A program made the translations under genes and the position numbers. From the NCBI RefSeq assembly GCF_027158485.1, contig NZ_JAMKYJ010000007.1: 64,000 nucleotides of DNA; one strand, given 5' to 3'. The DNA is from Oxalobacter formigenes. GTDB lineage: Bacteria > Pseudomonadota > Gammaproteobacteria > Burkholderiales > Burkholderiaceae_D. Of the stretch, positions 53,929 to 62,044 are shown one piece after another; positions within the stretch are counted from its first letter, which is position 1; every line of letters starts with the position of its first letter. The notes under the pieces were generated by a model, which saw nothing but the letters and a program-made list of their open reading frames with translations, did no database searches and was not told where the DNA came from.

Positions 53929-54528
53929 TTAATCAGGCGTTCCGGGTTGATGTTCAGGTTGCCTGTCCAGACTGGTTGTGTTTTCTGTTGTCTGATCTTC
54001 AGACCCGTTAATGGCTGACATTTTAATGGCCGACAATCTTCTTAAAAGCTGATGAGCCATATCGAATTGCATGTCCTTGTAAAGCATCAGTTCTTCATTT
54101 TCCTTGGACAGGGCTTCATTATCGTTGTACGTCATTGTCCGGCGAAGAGCCAACTTGGTTGGTTCGATCAGGATTTTCCCTTGTGGAGTTCTGGCGGTGA
54201 ATTCCAGTATGTAATCCAGTGAATACTCACGTACACGTCCCTGGGCATTCAGGGAAAGATAATCCTTGTTTTTCTTTTCAGAGATAGCTGACAAGATAAC
54301 TTCAGCCTCTTTGGGATTATTGGCTAACTTCGTCAGCTTCATGCCTTTGATCAGTCGTTTGAGACGTGCAGATGTCTGGGAATCAGCAGGAAAGTCGATA
54401 TAAATGCTTGAAAAAGAAAGCTGATCGCCGCCTATGCCATTCGTCCCTCTTAAATGAAAGCCACATGCAACCAATAACGTGGTTGCAAAGAGCAGAAATA
54501 TCCAGTTGTATAAACGTTTATATTTCAT
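53929..54528 (-). CDS. lptE: LPS-assembly lipoprotein LptE
   Basis: LptE plugs the LptD barrel in the outer membrane. The 199-residue protein has a lipoprotein signal with lipobox L-V-A-C (Cys22) and GFHLRG after it, which is the conserved family start. The ATG at 54528 is chosen because the longer form puts residues before the signal. The C-terminal 30 residues are hydrophilic and Gln/Thr rich. It is between leuS and holA, the normal order. Confidence 0.92.
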   Translation of the reverse strand: MKYKRLYNWIFLLFATTLLVACGFHLRGTNGIGGDQLSFSSIYIDFPADSQTSARLKRLIKGMKLTKLANNPKEAEVILSAISEKKNKDYLSLNAQGRVREYSLDYILEFTARTPQGKILIEPTKLALRRTMTYNDNEALSKENEELMLYKDMQFDMAHQLLRRLSAIKMSAINGSEDQTTENTTSLDRQPEHQPGTPD

Positions 54529-54559
54529 TTCGGCTTCCATTTGAAAGTAAATCAATATT

Positions 54560-57202
54560 TTAAACGACAATATTCACCAGCTTGTTCGGAACGACAATGA
54601 CACGCTTCGGCGTTCCGGTAATGAATTTTTGGACGTTTTCATTTTCCATTGCGATCTTTTCGATAGTTGCCTTGTCAGCCGCTTTCGGTACATGAATGCT
54701 GCTGCGAAGCTTGCCATTGACCTGAACGACCATTTCAATCTCATCCTGTTCAAGGGCGGATGCATCGACTTCAGGCCAGGCTGCGTTTAACAGGTCACCA
54801 TCCGTTTTTTCGTATCCGAGTTCCTGCCACAAAACATAAGTGATGTGTGGCACGACCGGATAGAGCGTTCTCAGGAAAATCGACAGGGTTTCGCGCATGA
54901 CAGCGGCAAATTCCGGCGAGTTGTCGGATTTCGCGGCTTCAAGCGTGTTCAGCATTTTCATACATGCCGACACGACCGTGTTGTATTGAATGCGGGCATA
55001 ATCCTGATTGGCCTGCTGCAGAACCTGATGGATTTCACGTCTCAATGTTTTCAGGGATTCAGGCAGGTCTTTCGGAAGAGGCTGGTTTGCCGCTTTTTCA
55101 ATCATTTCCTTGTTTTTGAAAGCAAAAGCCCATACGCGACGCAGGAAGCGGCTGGCGCCTTCGACCCCGGAACCGGACCATTCAAGCGTCTGTTCAGGAG
55201 GGGACGCGAACATGGTGAACAGACGGGCCGTATCGGCACCGTACTGTTCGATTTGTGTTTGCGGGTCGATACCGTTGTTTTTCGATTTCGACATTTTTTC
55301 GATGCCGCCGATGTTGACCGCTTTTCCGTCTTCCTTCAGTTGTGCGGAAACAGGACGGCCCTTGTCGTCGAGTTGCAGTTCGACTTCTTCAGGGTTGAAC
55401 CAGCTCTTCTTGCCGGAACTGTCTTCCCTGAAATAGGTTTCATTCAAAACCATACCCTGAGTCAGCAGTTTGACGAACGGTTCGTCAAATTTGATCAGGC
55501 CGAGGTCGCGCATGACCTTGGTGTAAAAACGGGCATACAGCAAGTGCATGACGGCATGTTCGATACCGCCGATATACTGGTCCATCGGCATCCAGTAATC
55601 GATACGTTCATCGACCATGGCCTTGTCGGAACCCGGCGAACAGTAGCGCATGAAATACCAGCAGGAATCGACGAAGGTATCCATCGTGTCGGTTTCGCGA
55701 CGAGCCGGTTTGCCGCAATGCGGACATGTCGTATTGACGAATTTTTCATCTTTGGCCAGCGGATTGCCACTGCCATCAGGAATGCAATTTTCCGGCAAGA
55801 GAACAGGCAAATCCTTTTCAGGAACCGGTACGGCTCCACAGTCCGGGCAATGAATGATCGGAATCGGTGTGCCCCAGTAACGCTGCCGGGAAATGCCCCA
55901 GTCACGCAGGCGATAAGTCACTTTCTTTTCACCCAGACCTTTTTCTGCCAGAACGGCTGCGACGGCATCGACTGCTTCCTGATAGTTCAACCCGTCGAAA
56001 CGACCGGAATTGATACACTTGCCGTGTTCCTTGTCGGCATACCATTCATGCCATTCATTTTCCATGAACGGCTGGCCATCGACGTCGATAACCTGACGGA
56101 TCGGCAAGCCGTATTTATGGGCGAATTCAAAGTCGCGTTCATCGTGGGCAGGTACTGCCATGACAGCGCCGTCACCGTAGCTCATCAACACGTAGTTACC
56201 GACCCAGACTTCAACCAGCTGGTTGGTCAGGGGATGATTGACGAACAAACCGGTTGGCATCCCTTTTTTCTCCATCGTGGCCATATCGGCTTCGATGACA
56301 CTGCCCCGTTTGCATTCTTCAATGAATTCCGCCAGTTCAGGATTGTCTTTTGCAGCGAAACGGGCAAGATCGTGTTCGGGTGCAACTGTACAGAAAGTGA
56401 CCCCCTTGATCGTGTCGGCGCGGGTCGTGAAAACCCAGAGTTTTCCGTCGCCGATCAATTGTCCGTCCGTATCATGAATGTCGTGAGTGAAAGCGAAACG
56501 GACGCCTTCGGATTTGCCGATCCAGTTGATCTGCATGGTGCGGACCCGTTCAGGCCAGCCCGGGAGCTTGTCCGTGACGTAGTCCAGCAGTTCTTCCGCA
56601 TAATCGGTAATGCGGGCGTAGTACATCGGGATTTCACGTTTTTCGATCAATGCACCCGAACGCCAGCCACGGCCGTCAATCACCTGTTCATTGGCGAGAA
56701 CAGTCTGGTCAACCGGGTCCCAGTTAACAGTTCCTGTTTTCTGGTAAATGATGCCTTTTTCCAGCATCTTCAAAAACATCCACTGGTTCCATTTGTAATA
56801 ATCCGGTTTACAAGCCGTCATTTCACGTGACCAGTCAATCGCCAGCCCCATGGAAGCCATCTGTCCTTTCATATGGGTGATGTTGGAGTAAGTCCATTCT
56901 GCGGGAGGAATGCCATGCGCCATCGCAGCGTTTTCAGCGGGCATGCCGAAAGCGTCCCAGCCCATCGGCATCAAAACGTTATAACCGTTCATGCGCAGAT
57001 AGCGATACATCACGTCGTTGATCGTGTAGTTGCGGACGTGTCCCATATGAAGCCGACCTGACGGGTATGGCAGCATGGAACAGGCATAAAATTTGCCTTT
57101 CGGGAAACGGGGATCGTTTTCGACGGTTTTGTATGCCTCTGTTGATTCCCAGTGTTCTTGTGCAGATTTTTCTACCTCTGCATGGTTATATCTGTCTTGC
57201 AT
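54560..57202 (-). CDS. leuS: Leucine-tRNA ligase
   Basis: LeuRS charges tRNA-Leu. The 880-residue class I enzyme has the HIGH-type motif HMGH at 52-55, the editing (CP1) domain, and KMSKSKNNG near residue 640. The start MQDRYNHAEVEKSAQEHW is typical. It leads leuS-lptE-holA-proA on the minus strand. About 190 bases separate it from dapB upstream, where relatives often carry exbB/exbD-like genes. Confidence 0.97.
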   Translation of the reverse strand: MQDRYNHAEVEKSAQEHWESTEAYKTVENDPRFPKGKFYACSMLPYPSGRLHMGHVRNYTINDVMYRYLRMNGYNVLMPMGWDAFGMPAENAAMAHGIPPAEWTYSNITHMKGQMASMGLAIDWSREMTACKPDYYKWNQWMFLKMLEKGIIYQKTGTVNWDPVDQTVLANEQVIDGRGWRSGALIEKREIPMYYARITDYAEELLDYVTDKLPGWPERVRTMQINWIGKSEGVRFAFTHDIHDTDGQLIGDGKLWVFTTRADTIKGVTFCTVAPEHDLARFAAKDNPELAEFIEECKRGSVIEADMATMEKKGMPTGLFVNHPLTNQLVEVWVGNYVLMSYGDGAVMAVPAHDERDFEFAHKYGLPIRQVIDVDGQPFMENEWHEWYADKEHGKCINSGRFDGLNYQEAVDAVAAVLAEKGLGEKKVTYRLRDWGISRQRYWGTPIPIIHCPDCGAVPVPEKDLPVLLPENCIPDGSGNPLAKDEKFVNTTCPHCGKPARRETDTMDTFVDSCWYFMRYCSPGSDKAMVDERIDYWMPMDQYIGGIEHAVMHLLYARFYTKVMRDLGLIKFDEPFVKLLTQGMVLNETYFREDSSGKKSWFNPEEVELQLDDKGRPVSAQLKEDGKAVNIGGIEKMSKSKNNGIDPQTQIEQYGADTARLFTMFASPPEQTLEWSGSGVEGASRFLRRVWAFAFKNKEMIEKAANQPLPKDLPESLKTLRREIHQVLQQANQDYARIQYNTVVSACMKMLNTLEAAKSDNSPEFAAVMRETLSIFLRTLYPVVPHITYVLWQELGYEKTDGDLLNAAWPEVDASALEQDEIEMVVQVNGKLRSSIHVPKAADKATIEKIAMENENVQKFITGTPKRVIVVPNKLVNIVV

Positions 57203-57392
57203 GATGGCTAACGATAGGAAAATTTAACGTTCGGTTTTTGACGGAAGATCATATGATAATACGAGTAGCACGATATGCCACTCATTCCGGGATATTTACA
57301 TGGCATTCACGTCATTCCGTTGAAAATATGCTTTTTATTTCCCTCATTTCCGCAAAACGTATTCCGGAAATGAGGGGGAACGGTATGGAGTA
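57203..57392. other. Gap between dapB and leuS with a 12-bp hairpin
   Basis: No convincing gene is seen. A perfect 12-base inverted repeat (CCCTCATTTCCG at 57341-57352 with CGGAAATGAGGG at 57365-57376) lies 17 bases after the dapB stop codon. It has no T-run in the direction of dapB, so it may stabilise or process the 3' end rather than terminate it. Confidence 0.5.
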
Positions 57393-58199
57393 TTACTTCA
57401 GGCCAAGAACGTCCTGCATGTCGAAAAGGCCGTTTTTCTTGTCGGCGAGGAAGCGGCATGCCCTGAGGCTGCCTTGCGCGTAAGTCGCGCGACTGGCGGA
57501 TTTGTGAGTGATTTCGATACGTTCGCCAGTACCGGCGAAAAGAACGGTATGGTCACCGACGATATCGCCACCACGAATGGTTGAAAATCCGATGGTGGAT
57601 GGATCACGTTCGCCAGTGATGCCTTCCCGGGAAAAGACTCCACATTCTTTAAGGTCGCGGCCAATGGCATTGGCAATGACTTCGCCCATTTTCAAGGCGG
57701 TTCCCGAAGGAGCGTCGACCTTGTGTCGATGATGGGCTTCAATCACTTCGATGTCGTAACCTTCGGCAAAGTTTTTTGCAGCGATTTCGAGGAGTTTCAT
57801 CGTCACATTGACGCCAACACTCATATTCGGCGCGAATACCACGGAAATGGTTTCGGCTGCTTTTGCGATGGTTTTCTTGCCTGCTTCATCAAAGCCTGTT
57901 GTGCCGATAATGATTTTGATATTGTTTTTGACGCAATAATCCAGATGTTTCAGAGTTCCTTCCGGACGGGTGAAATCGATGAGATATTCAGCGCCTTCCA
58001 ATGCCCTGGAGATATCCGATTCAACTGTAACTCCTGTTTTCTCCCCGAGAAACATACCGGCGTCGTTGCCGAGATTGGGAGAATCCGGTACATCGAGCGC
58101 ACCGGTTAAAACGGCATCGTCCGCTTTCAGGACGGCTTCGATCAGCATATGGCCCATGCGGCCATTGGCGCCAGCAATTGCGATTTTCATTTTACTCAT
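57393..58199 (-). CDS. dapB: 4-hydroxy-tetrahydrodipicolinate reductase DapB
   Basis: DapB acts in lysine and diaminopimelate synthesis. The 268-residue protein has the N-terminal nucleotide motif IAGANGRMGHMLIEAV, the IIGTTGFDEAGKK segment, EAHHRHKVDAPSGTALK with catalytic His and Lys, and a normal C-terminus. Its ATG overlaps the bamE stop codon (ATGA), so translation is coupled. Confidence 0.97.
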   Translation of the reverse strand: MSKMKIAIAGANGRMGHMLIEAVLKADDAVLTGALDVPDSPNLGNDAGMFLGEKTGVTVESDISRALEGAEYLIDFTRPEGTLKHLDYCVKNNIKIIIGTTGFDEAGKKTIAKAAETISVVFAPNMSVGVNVTMKLLEIAAKNFAEGYDIEVIEAHHRHKVDAPSGTALKMGEVIANAIGRDLKECGVFSREGITGERDPSTIGFSTIRGGDIVGDHTVLFAGTGERIEITHKSASRATYAQGSLRACRFLADKKNGLFDMQDVLGLK

Positions 58200-59446
58200 T
58201 GAATGTTTCCGATCAACTGATCATTCGGGGAAGCCGGGAGCATTTTGCCAGTCCGGCTGGGAATACTGATAGGTTCGAATGTCTTTATGTTATTTTGGGA
58301 AGAGGATGCTTCATCGTCAGTGCTATCGGCCTGAACCGGTTTCGCTCTTTCCAGACGTTTCATGCGTGGTGCCGGTTCAGGTTCGGATGTCGTGACAGAA
58401 GGATTGGCTGTTTCCGCAGGAATACTGGCAGGCACGGGCTGGTTCACCGATGCGGGAGTCTGGACAGGTTCGACAACTCTGACCGGTTCAACGGTTTCAA
58501 CTGGTTCAACAACTTTGACCGGTTCAAACATTCTGACAGGCTCGGCAGCCTTTACGGGCTCTACGGTCTTGACTGGTTCGACAATTTTAACCGGTTCTGC
58601 AGTTTTGGCTGGTTCAGCTGCTTGAACGGTAGCTTTGACAGGTTCAACCGTTTTGACGGGTTCAACCACTTCAATTGGTTCAGCTGTCTTTACGGGCGCA
58701 GGCTTGCTGACGGGTTCGTCCGGAGCTGTGGACAGTTCGGCTTCTTTTTGTGATTTCGGTACCGTTTCCGTTTCAGTTACATCTGGAACTTTCTTTTCTG
58801 ATGCCTTGTACTCATCAGTTGAACTCTTCTTCTGTTTTTCTGTCGGAACCTTGTCGCCGGCAATATTCGAAAGATATTGTGCTTCATCCGGCAAATTGTC
58901 GTGGACGATGCGATCGACCAGATTGTCCTTGAAGAATACCGTTACCCGGTTTGTCGTCAATGCGCCGTTCGGTTTCTGAAGCCTGAAGAGATAGTCCCAG
59001 CGGTTGGCGTGGAACATGTCGGTCAACAAAGGAGTACCCAGAACAAAACGGACCTGCTCTTTCGTCATACCGGGTTTCAGTTTGGAAAGCATCTCCGACG
59101 ATACGAAGTTACCCTGCTGGATATCGACTTTGTATGGGGTCAGCTTACTGATCCATTTTCTCATGCCTTCCGGCTGCCTGTTCAGCTCGTTATCGTTTTC
59201 GCCAACAGGTTCGTTTTCTGTTCTGGTAACAGCAGGTTTTGTTTTCGGTACAGGTTTATCCGCTTCAATTGTCTTGACCGGTTTTTCATCTGTTGCTGCC
59301 GAAACAACAGATTTTTTATTTTCCGGCTGTTCAACTTCGTCAATGAGAGGATTCTTTGAGGCACAACTGATCAGCAAAACGGTTGTTGATGCAAGCAGTA
59401 CAGGTGTGCGAATGAACCGCCACAGGCTGGCTATTTTGGTATGCAT
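58196..59446 (-). CDS. bamE: Outer-membrane lipoprotein BamE with a long repetitive C-terminal tail
   Basis: BamE is a small lipoprotein of the BAM complex that folds beta-barrel outer-membrane proteins; usual lengths are about 110-180 residues, here 416. The lipobox is L-I-S-C (Cys28). A hydrophilic linker (29-98) is followed by the BamE/SmpA fold at about 100-184, including KLKPGMTKEQVRFVLGTPLL and FHANRWDYLF. Residues 185-416 are extra: a charged part, then about 14 degenerate six-residue repeats of the VEPVKT type (247-335), then a Pro/Ser/Thr-rich end. The tail is hydrophilic and extended, and could span the periplasm. The ATG at 59446 is chosen because the upstream extension would bury the signal. 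The gene diverges from fur and overlaps dapB. Confidence 0.9.
   Translation of the reverse strand: MHTKIASLWRFIRTPVLLASTTVLLISCASKNPLIDEVEQPENKKSVVSAATDEKPVKTIEADKPVPKTKPAVTRTENEPVGENDNELNRQPEGMRKWISKLTPYKVDIQQGNFVSSEMLSKLKPGMTKEQVRFVLGTPLLTDMFHANRWDYLFRLQKPNGALTTNRVTVFFKDNLVDRIVHDNLPDEAQYLSNIAGDKVPTEKQKKSSTDEYKASEKKVPDVTETETVPKSQKEAELSTAPDEPVSKPAPVKTAEPIEVVEPVKTVEPVKATVQAAEPAKTAEPVKIVEPVKTVEPVKAAEPVRMFEPVKVVEPVETVEPVRVVEPVQTPASVNQPVPASIPAETANPSVTTSEPEPAPRMKRLERAKPVQADSTDDEASSSQNNIKTFEPISIPSRTGKMLPASPNDQLIGNIQ
58442..58708 (-). repeat. In-frame 18-bp-type coding repeat encoding Glu-Pro-Val units
   Basis: Within bamE, about 14 degenerate repeats of roughly 18 bases encode units such as VEPVKT, AEPVKI and VEPVRV. 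The units vary in sequence and start (some are EPI or EPA), so they have diverged rather than expanded recently. Confidence 0.75.
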
Positions 59447-59539
59447 TACGAAGTTCGATCCTAGTAGCAATGATTGAGCAGATTTAACAAACACTATATG
59501 ATAAAGCAGATATTAATACAGAACCAATTCAGAAACTCA

Positions 59540-59549
59540 TATCATTCTC
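59540..59549 (-). promoter_or_regulatory. Possible half Fur box upstream of fur
   Basis: On the minus strand GAGAATGATA matches nine of ten bases of one half of the Fur consensus GATAATGATA, and lies just upstream of the fur ATG in the bamE-fur gap. The second half is poor. It may allow Fur autoregulation, but the evidence is slight. Confidence 0.25.
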
Positions 59550-59555
59550 AAAACA

Positions 59556-59984
59556 ATGAGCAATAATCCTGCCGAATTGAAAGCAACGGGTCTTAAAGCG
59601 ACTCTCCCAAGATTGAAAATTCTTGAAATTTTTCAAAAGAATTCCGTGCGTCATTTGAGTGCCGAAGATGTCTATCGTTTGCTTCTGTCGGAAAACCTCG
59701 AAATCGGACTGGCAACGGTTTATCGGGTTCTCACGCAATTTGAGCAGGCTGGGATATTATCACGAAATTATTTCGAAACCGGTAAAGCCGTGTTCGAATT
59801 GAATGAAGGATCGCATCACGATCATATCGTCTGTCTCGATTGCGGTCGGGTTGAAGAGTTTCAGGATGATGAAATCGAGAAAAGACAGCATGAAATTGCG
59901 GATAAACATGGTTTCGAGATTGTCGATCATACTCTGGCAATTTACGGGCACTGTGTAAAACCGGACTGCAAACACAAAAAGTGA
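59556..59984 (+). CDS. fur: Ferric uptake regulator Fur
   Basis: Fur represses iron-uptake genes when bound to iron. The 142-residue protein has the winged-helix domain (LKATLPRLKILEIFQ and AEDVYRLLLS), the metal-binding segment HHDHIVCLDCGRVEEF and the dimer part ending with CVKPDCKHKK. Placement opposite bamE is the standard proteobacterial arrangement. A terminator follows. Confidence 0.96.
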   Translation: MSNNPAELKATGLKATLPRLKILEIFQKNSVRHLSAEDVYRLLLSENLEIGLATVYRVLTQFEQAGILSRNYFETGKAVFELNEGSHHDHIVCLDCGRVEEFQDDEIEKRQHEIADKHGFEIVDHTLAIYGHCVKPDCKHKK

Positions 59985-60017
59985 ACAGGCAAGATTCGTT
60001 CTTTTGACAGAAATATT

Positions 60018-60044
60018 AAAAAAGCCGCTTTAAGCGGCTTTTTT
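60018..60044. terminator. Bidirectional terminator between fur and the ClC gene
   Basis: AAGCCGCTT/AAGCGGCTT stem with A-run and T-run, a perfect intrinsic terminator between convergent genes. Confidence 0.9.
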
Positions 60045-60053
60045 AATGCTTGT

Positions 60054-61400
60054 TCAGGATGGCGCAGACCCGCTTTTTTTTGGTTCCGGATATTCAAAAT
60101 TCTTGGCAAGAGCATGGTAAAGCGGAACGGGAGACACGAATTTTGAAACATAACTTGCGAGCAAGGCTGCCGTCATCAGTGAAAACAGCATGTGGCTGCT
60201 CCCTGTCATCTCCATGGTGATGATAAAAGAAGTCAGCGGAGACCGGGTGACCCCAGAGAGGTACGCAGCCATCACCAGAATAATCACGGCCCCATGTGGC
60301 GCCAGTCCAGGAAACAGTGCGAAGATATTGTCACCAATGCCAGCACCAACCGACAAGGTCGGTGCAAACAGGCCTCCCGGAATGCCGCTTAGTGTCGATA
60401 CAAGCGTGGCGATGAATTTGGCGATGCCATAGAACCAGACGAGGACGTTTGTGTCGCTTTCCAGTGTCATGCGGGTAGGCTGGTAGCTGGTGCCGTAAAC
60501 AAGGCCGTCAGTCATCAGTCCGAGAATAGCCACGATCAGGCCGCAGGCAGCCGCAAAAAGGACGGGGTGGCTTCGTACGACCCGTTTCACTTTTTCAGGT
60601 GGCGTGACCGAGATAATCTGGACTATCCGGCTGAACAGGCCGCCAATCAGCCCCCCGGCAATTCCGCATACGAGAACAGCCGGAACATTACCCAGCAAGG
60701 TCATGGTCGCGTCAGTTTTACCGAAATAGGTATAGTTGCCGACACAGGCAATCGAGACCAGACCGGAAAGAATAACCGTCAACAATGTCGAACTGTGGGC
60801 TTTGAAAACATATTTTTTGGTGAGTTCTTCCATGGCGAACATAATGCCTGCCAGAGGGGTATTGAAAGCGGCTGCGATACCGGCTGCACCACCTGCAAGA
60901 GCCAGAGTGCGGCGTTGTTCAGCCGTTTTCAGGGTGCCATATCCATAGAAAGCGTGCATGATGGAGGCGCCAACCTGTACGGTAGGCCCTTCACGACCGA
61001 TGGAAGCACCGATCGTCAAGCCCCCAAGCAGCATGGCTATTTTGCCGAACAGGATTTTTATCGAAAGCAGATTGCTTTTTTTTGTGTGATCAGGGTCGTC
61101 GATGACGGCGATTGTTTGCGGAATACCGCTACCTTGCGTACCCGGAAAAAAACGTCTCGAGATCCAGGCGATCAGTGCAAATCCGGCAGGCATGTAAAAG
61201 AGTGCTGCCCAGGGAACGTGATTAACTATCCACTGATTGAGATCGAATGCGTAATTGCTCGATTCAGCCATGCCGACGCCTGCCAGACCGATAAGGACTG
61301 GCGCGAGTATCCATGCGCAGGTACGTCGCCAGTAACGGGCGGTTTTTTGAACGATAACCCTTTTGGTCGGATGGTGATGACTGAAATGCGGGAAAGACAT
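60054..61400 (-). CDS. ClC family chloride/proton antiporter
   Basis: The 448-residue membrane protein has the ClC selectivity motifs GSGIP, GREGP (with the gating Glu) and a GIPGGLFAPTLSVGAG third motif. The second, internal Glu that is needed for proton transfer in Escherichia coli ClcA is conserved in the AGIMFAMEEL segment. It is therefore likely a 2 Cl-/H+ antiporter rather than a channel, perhaps for acid resistance. The fluoride-type ClC motif is not seen. The ATG at 61400 is chosen; a TTG at 61445 would add 15 residues. It diverges from a marR gene over a perfect palindrome. Confidence 0.93.
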   Translation of the reverse strand: MSFPHFSHHHPTKRVIVQKTARYWRRTCAWILAPVLIGLAGVGMAESSNYAFDLNQWIVNHVPWAALFYMPAGFALIAWISRRFFPGTQGSGIPQTIAVIDDPDHTKKSNLLSIKILFGKIAMLLGGLTIGASIGREGPTVQVGASIMHAFYGYGTLKTAEQRRTLALAGGAAGIAAAFNTPLAGIMFAMEELTKKYVFKAHSSTLLTVILSGLVSIACVGNYTYFGKTDATMTLLGNVPAVLVCGIAGGLIGGLFSRIVQIISVTPPEKVKRVVRSHPVLFAAACGLIVAILGLMTDGLVYGTSYQPTRMTLESDTNVLVWFYGIAKFIATLVSTLSGIPGGLFAPTLSVGAGIGDNIFALFPGLAPHGAVIILVMAAYLSGVTRSPLTSFIITMEMTGSSHMLFSLMTAALLASYVSKFVSPVPLYHALAKNFEYPEPKKSGSAPS

Positions 61401-61432
61401 AATGGCTAGTAATCGTGTGTTTTGCGTATTAT

Positions 61433-61450
61433 TATATTTGGACAAATATA
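61433..61450. promoter_or_regulatory. Palindrome, candidate MarR-type operator between ClC and marR genes
   Basis: TATATTTG GA CAAATATA is a perfect 8-base inverted repeat with two central bases. It lies about 35-50 bases upstream of each start codon. MarR family repressors often bind such 16-20-base palindromes in divergent promoters. Confidence 0.5.
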
Positions 61451-61487
61451 TTTCAAGCTTATCTGGCTATTCAAGGCAATATTTTTA

Positions 61488-61988
61488 ATGAGCGGAAAAC
61501 CTAAATCGGTACAGCATTCACGTGAACTCCCGCATCTGGGAATTCTTCAGAAATTCCGGATTATTGTGAGTGCTGCCCAGAAATATTCCCAGCGGGTGGA
61601 AAAACAGCTTGGGGTGACTGGGGCACAGCTCTGGATCATGAAAGAAATCGATGTGAGTCCCGGACTGCGTGTCGGGGAAGTGGCAAAAAAACTCGCGATT
61701 CACCAGACGACGGCCAGCAATCTTCTGGATGCGCTTGAAAAGAAAGAAATGATTTGCAAGAGCCGTCAGGAAACGGATCAGAGAATCGTCAACCTGACGC
61801 TCACCGAAAAAGGACGATCATTGATGCAAAAAGCGCCGGAACCCGTCAGGGGCTTATTGCCGGAAGCCTTGTCCCAAATGAAGGACGACGATCTCATGCG
61901 ACTGGGTGAGTCCATGGACGTTCTCTTGCACAGCATTCAGCAGGTGGACGAAGAATTTGCAATGCAACCGTTGCCGTTTACGATGTAA
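61488..61988 (+). CDS. MarR family transcriptional regulator
   Basis: The 166-residue protein has the MarR winged-helix fold: GAQLWIMKEIDVSPGLRVGEVAKKLAIHQTTASNLLDALEKKEMI, where the recognition helix is IHQTTASNLLDAL, and the wing with DQRIVNLTLTEKGRSLM. The ATG at 61488 gives the expected N-terminus. It diverges from the ClC gene and probably controls it and itself. The ligand is unknown. Confidence 0.9.
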   Translation: MSGKPKSVQHSRELPHLGILQKFRIIVSAAQKYSQRVEKQLGVTGAQLWIMKEIDVSPGLRVGEVAKKLAIHQTTASNLLDALEKKEMICKSRQETDQRIVNLTLTEKGRSLMQKAPEPVRGLLPEALSQMKDDDLMRLGESMDVLLHSIQQVDEEFAMQPLPFTM

Positions 61989-62018
61989 AAAAGCCTGCAG
62001 GAAAACCTGCAGGCTTTT
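61987..62018. terminator. Bidirectional terminator between marR and groL
   Basis: AAGCCTGCAGG/CCTGCAGGCTT stem, perfect, with A-run and T-run. It lies between the convergent ends of marR and groL. Confidence 0.85.
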
Positions 62019-62044
62019 GCGTAATGCGGGTTTGAGAGGTTGAA

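Noticed and set aside
54845..56830. 661-codon plus-strand ORF opposite leuS
   Set aside because: Antisense shadow of leuS; composition rich in Phe, Arg and His as expected from reverse reading.
57238..57483. 81-codon ORF in the dapB-leuS gap
   Set aside because: Overlaps the dapB end antisense, no ribosome-binding site and no conserved feature.
58442..58708. Repeat array resembling a CRISPR
   Set aside because: Period is about 18 bases, units are degenerate and in frame, and there are no spacers or cas genes.
58178..58753. Plus-strand ORFs with Phe-Asp-Arg or Thr-Gly-Ser repeats opposite bamE
   Set aside because: They mirror the coding repeat of bamE in other frames. The bamE frame has a lipobox and BamE domain.
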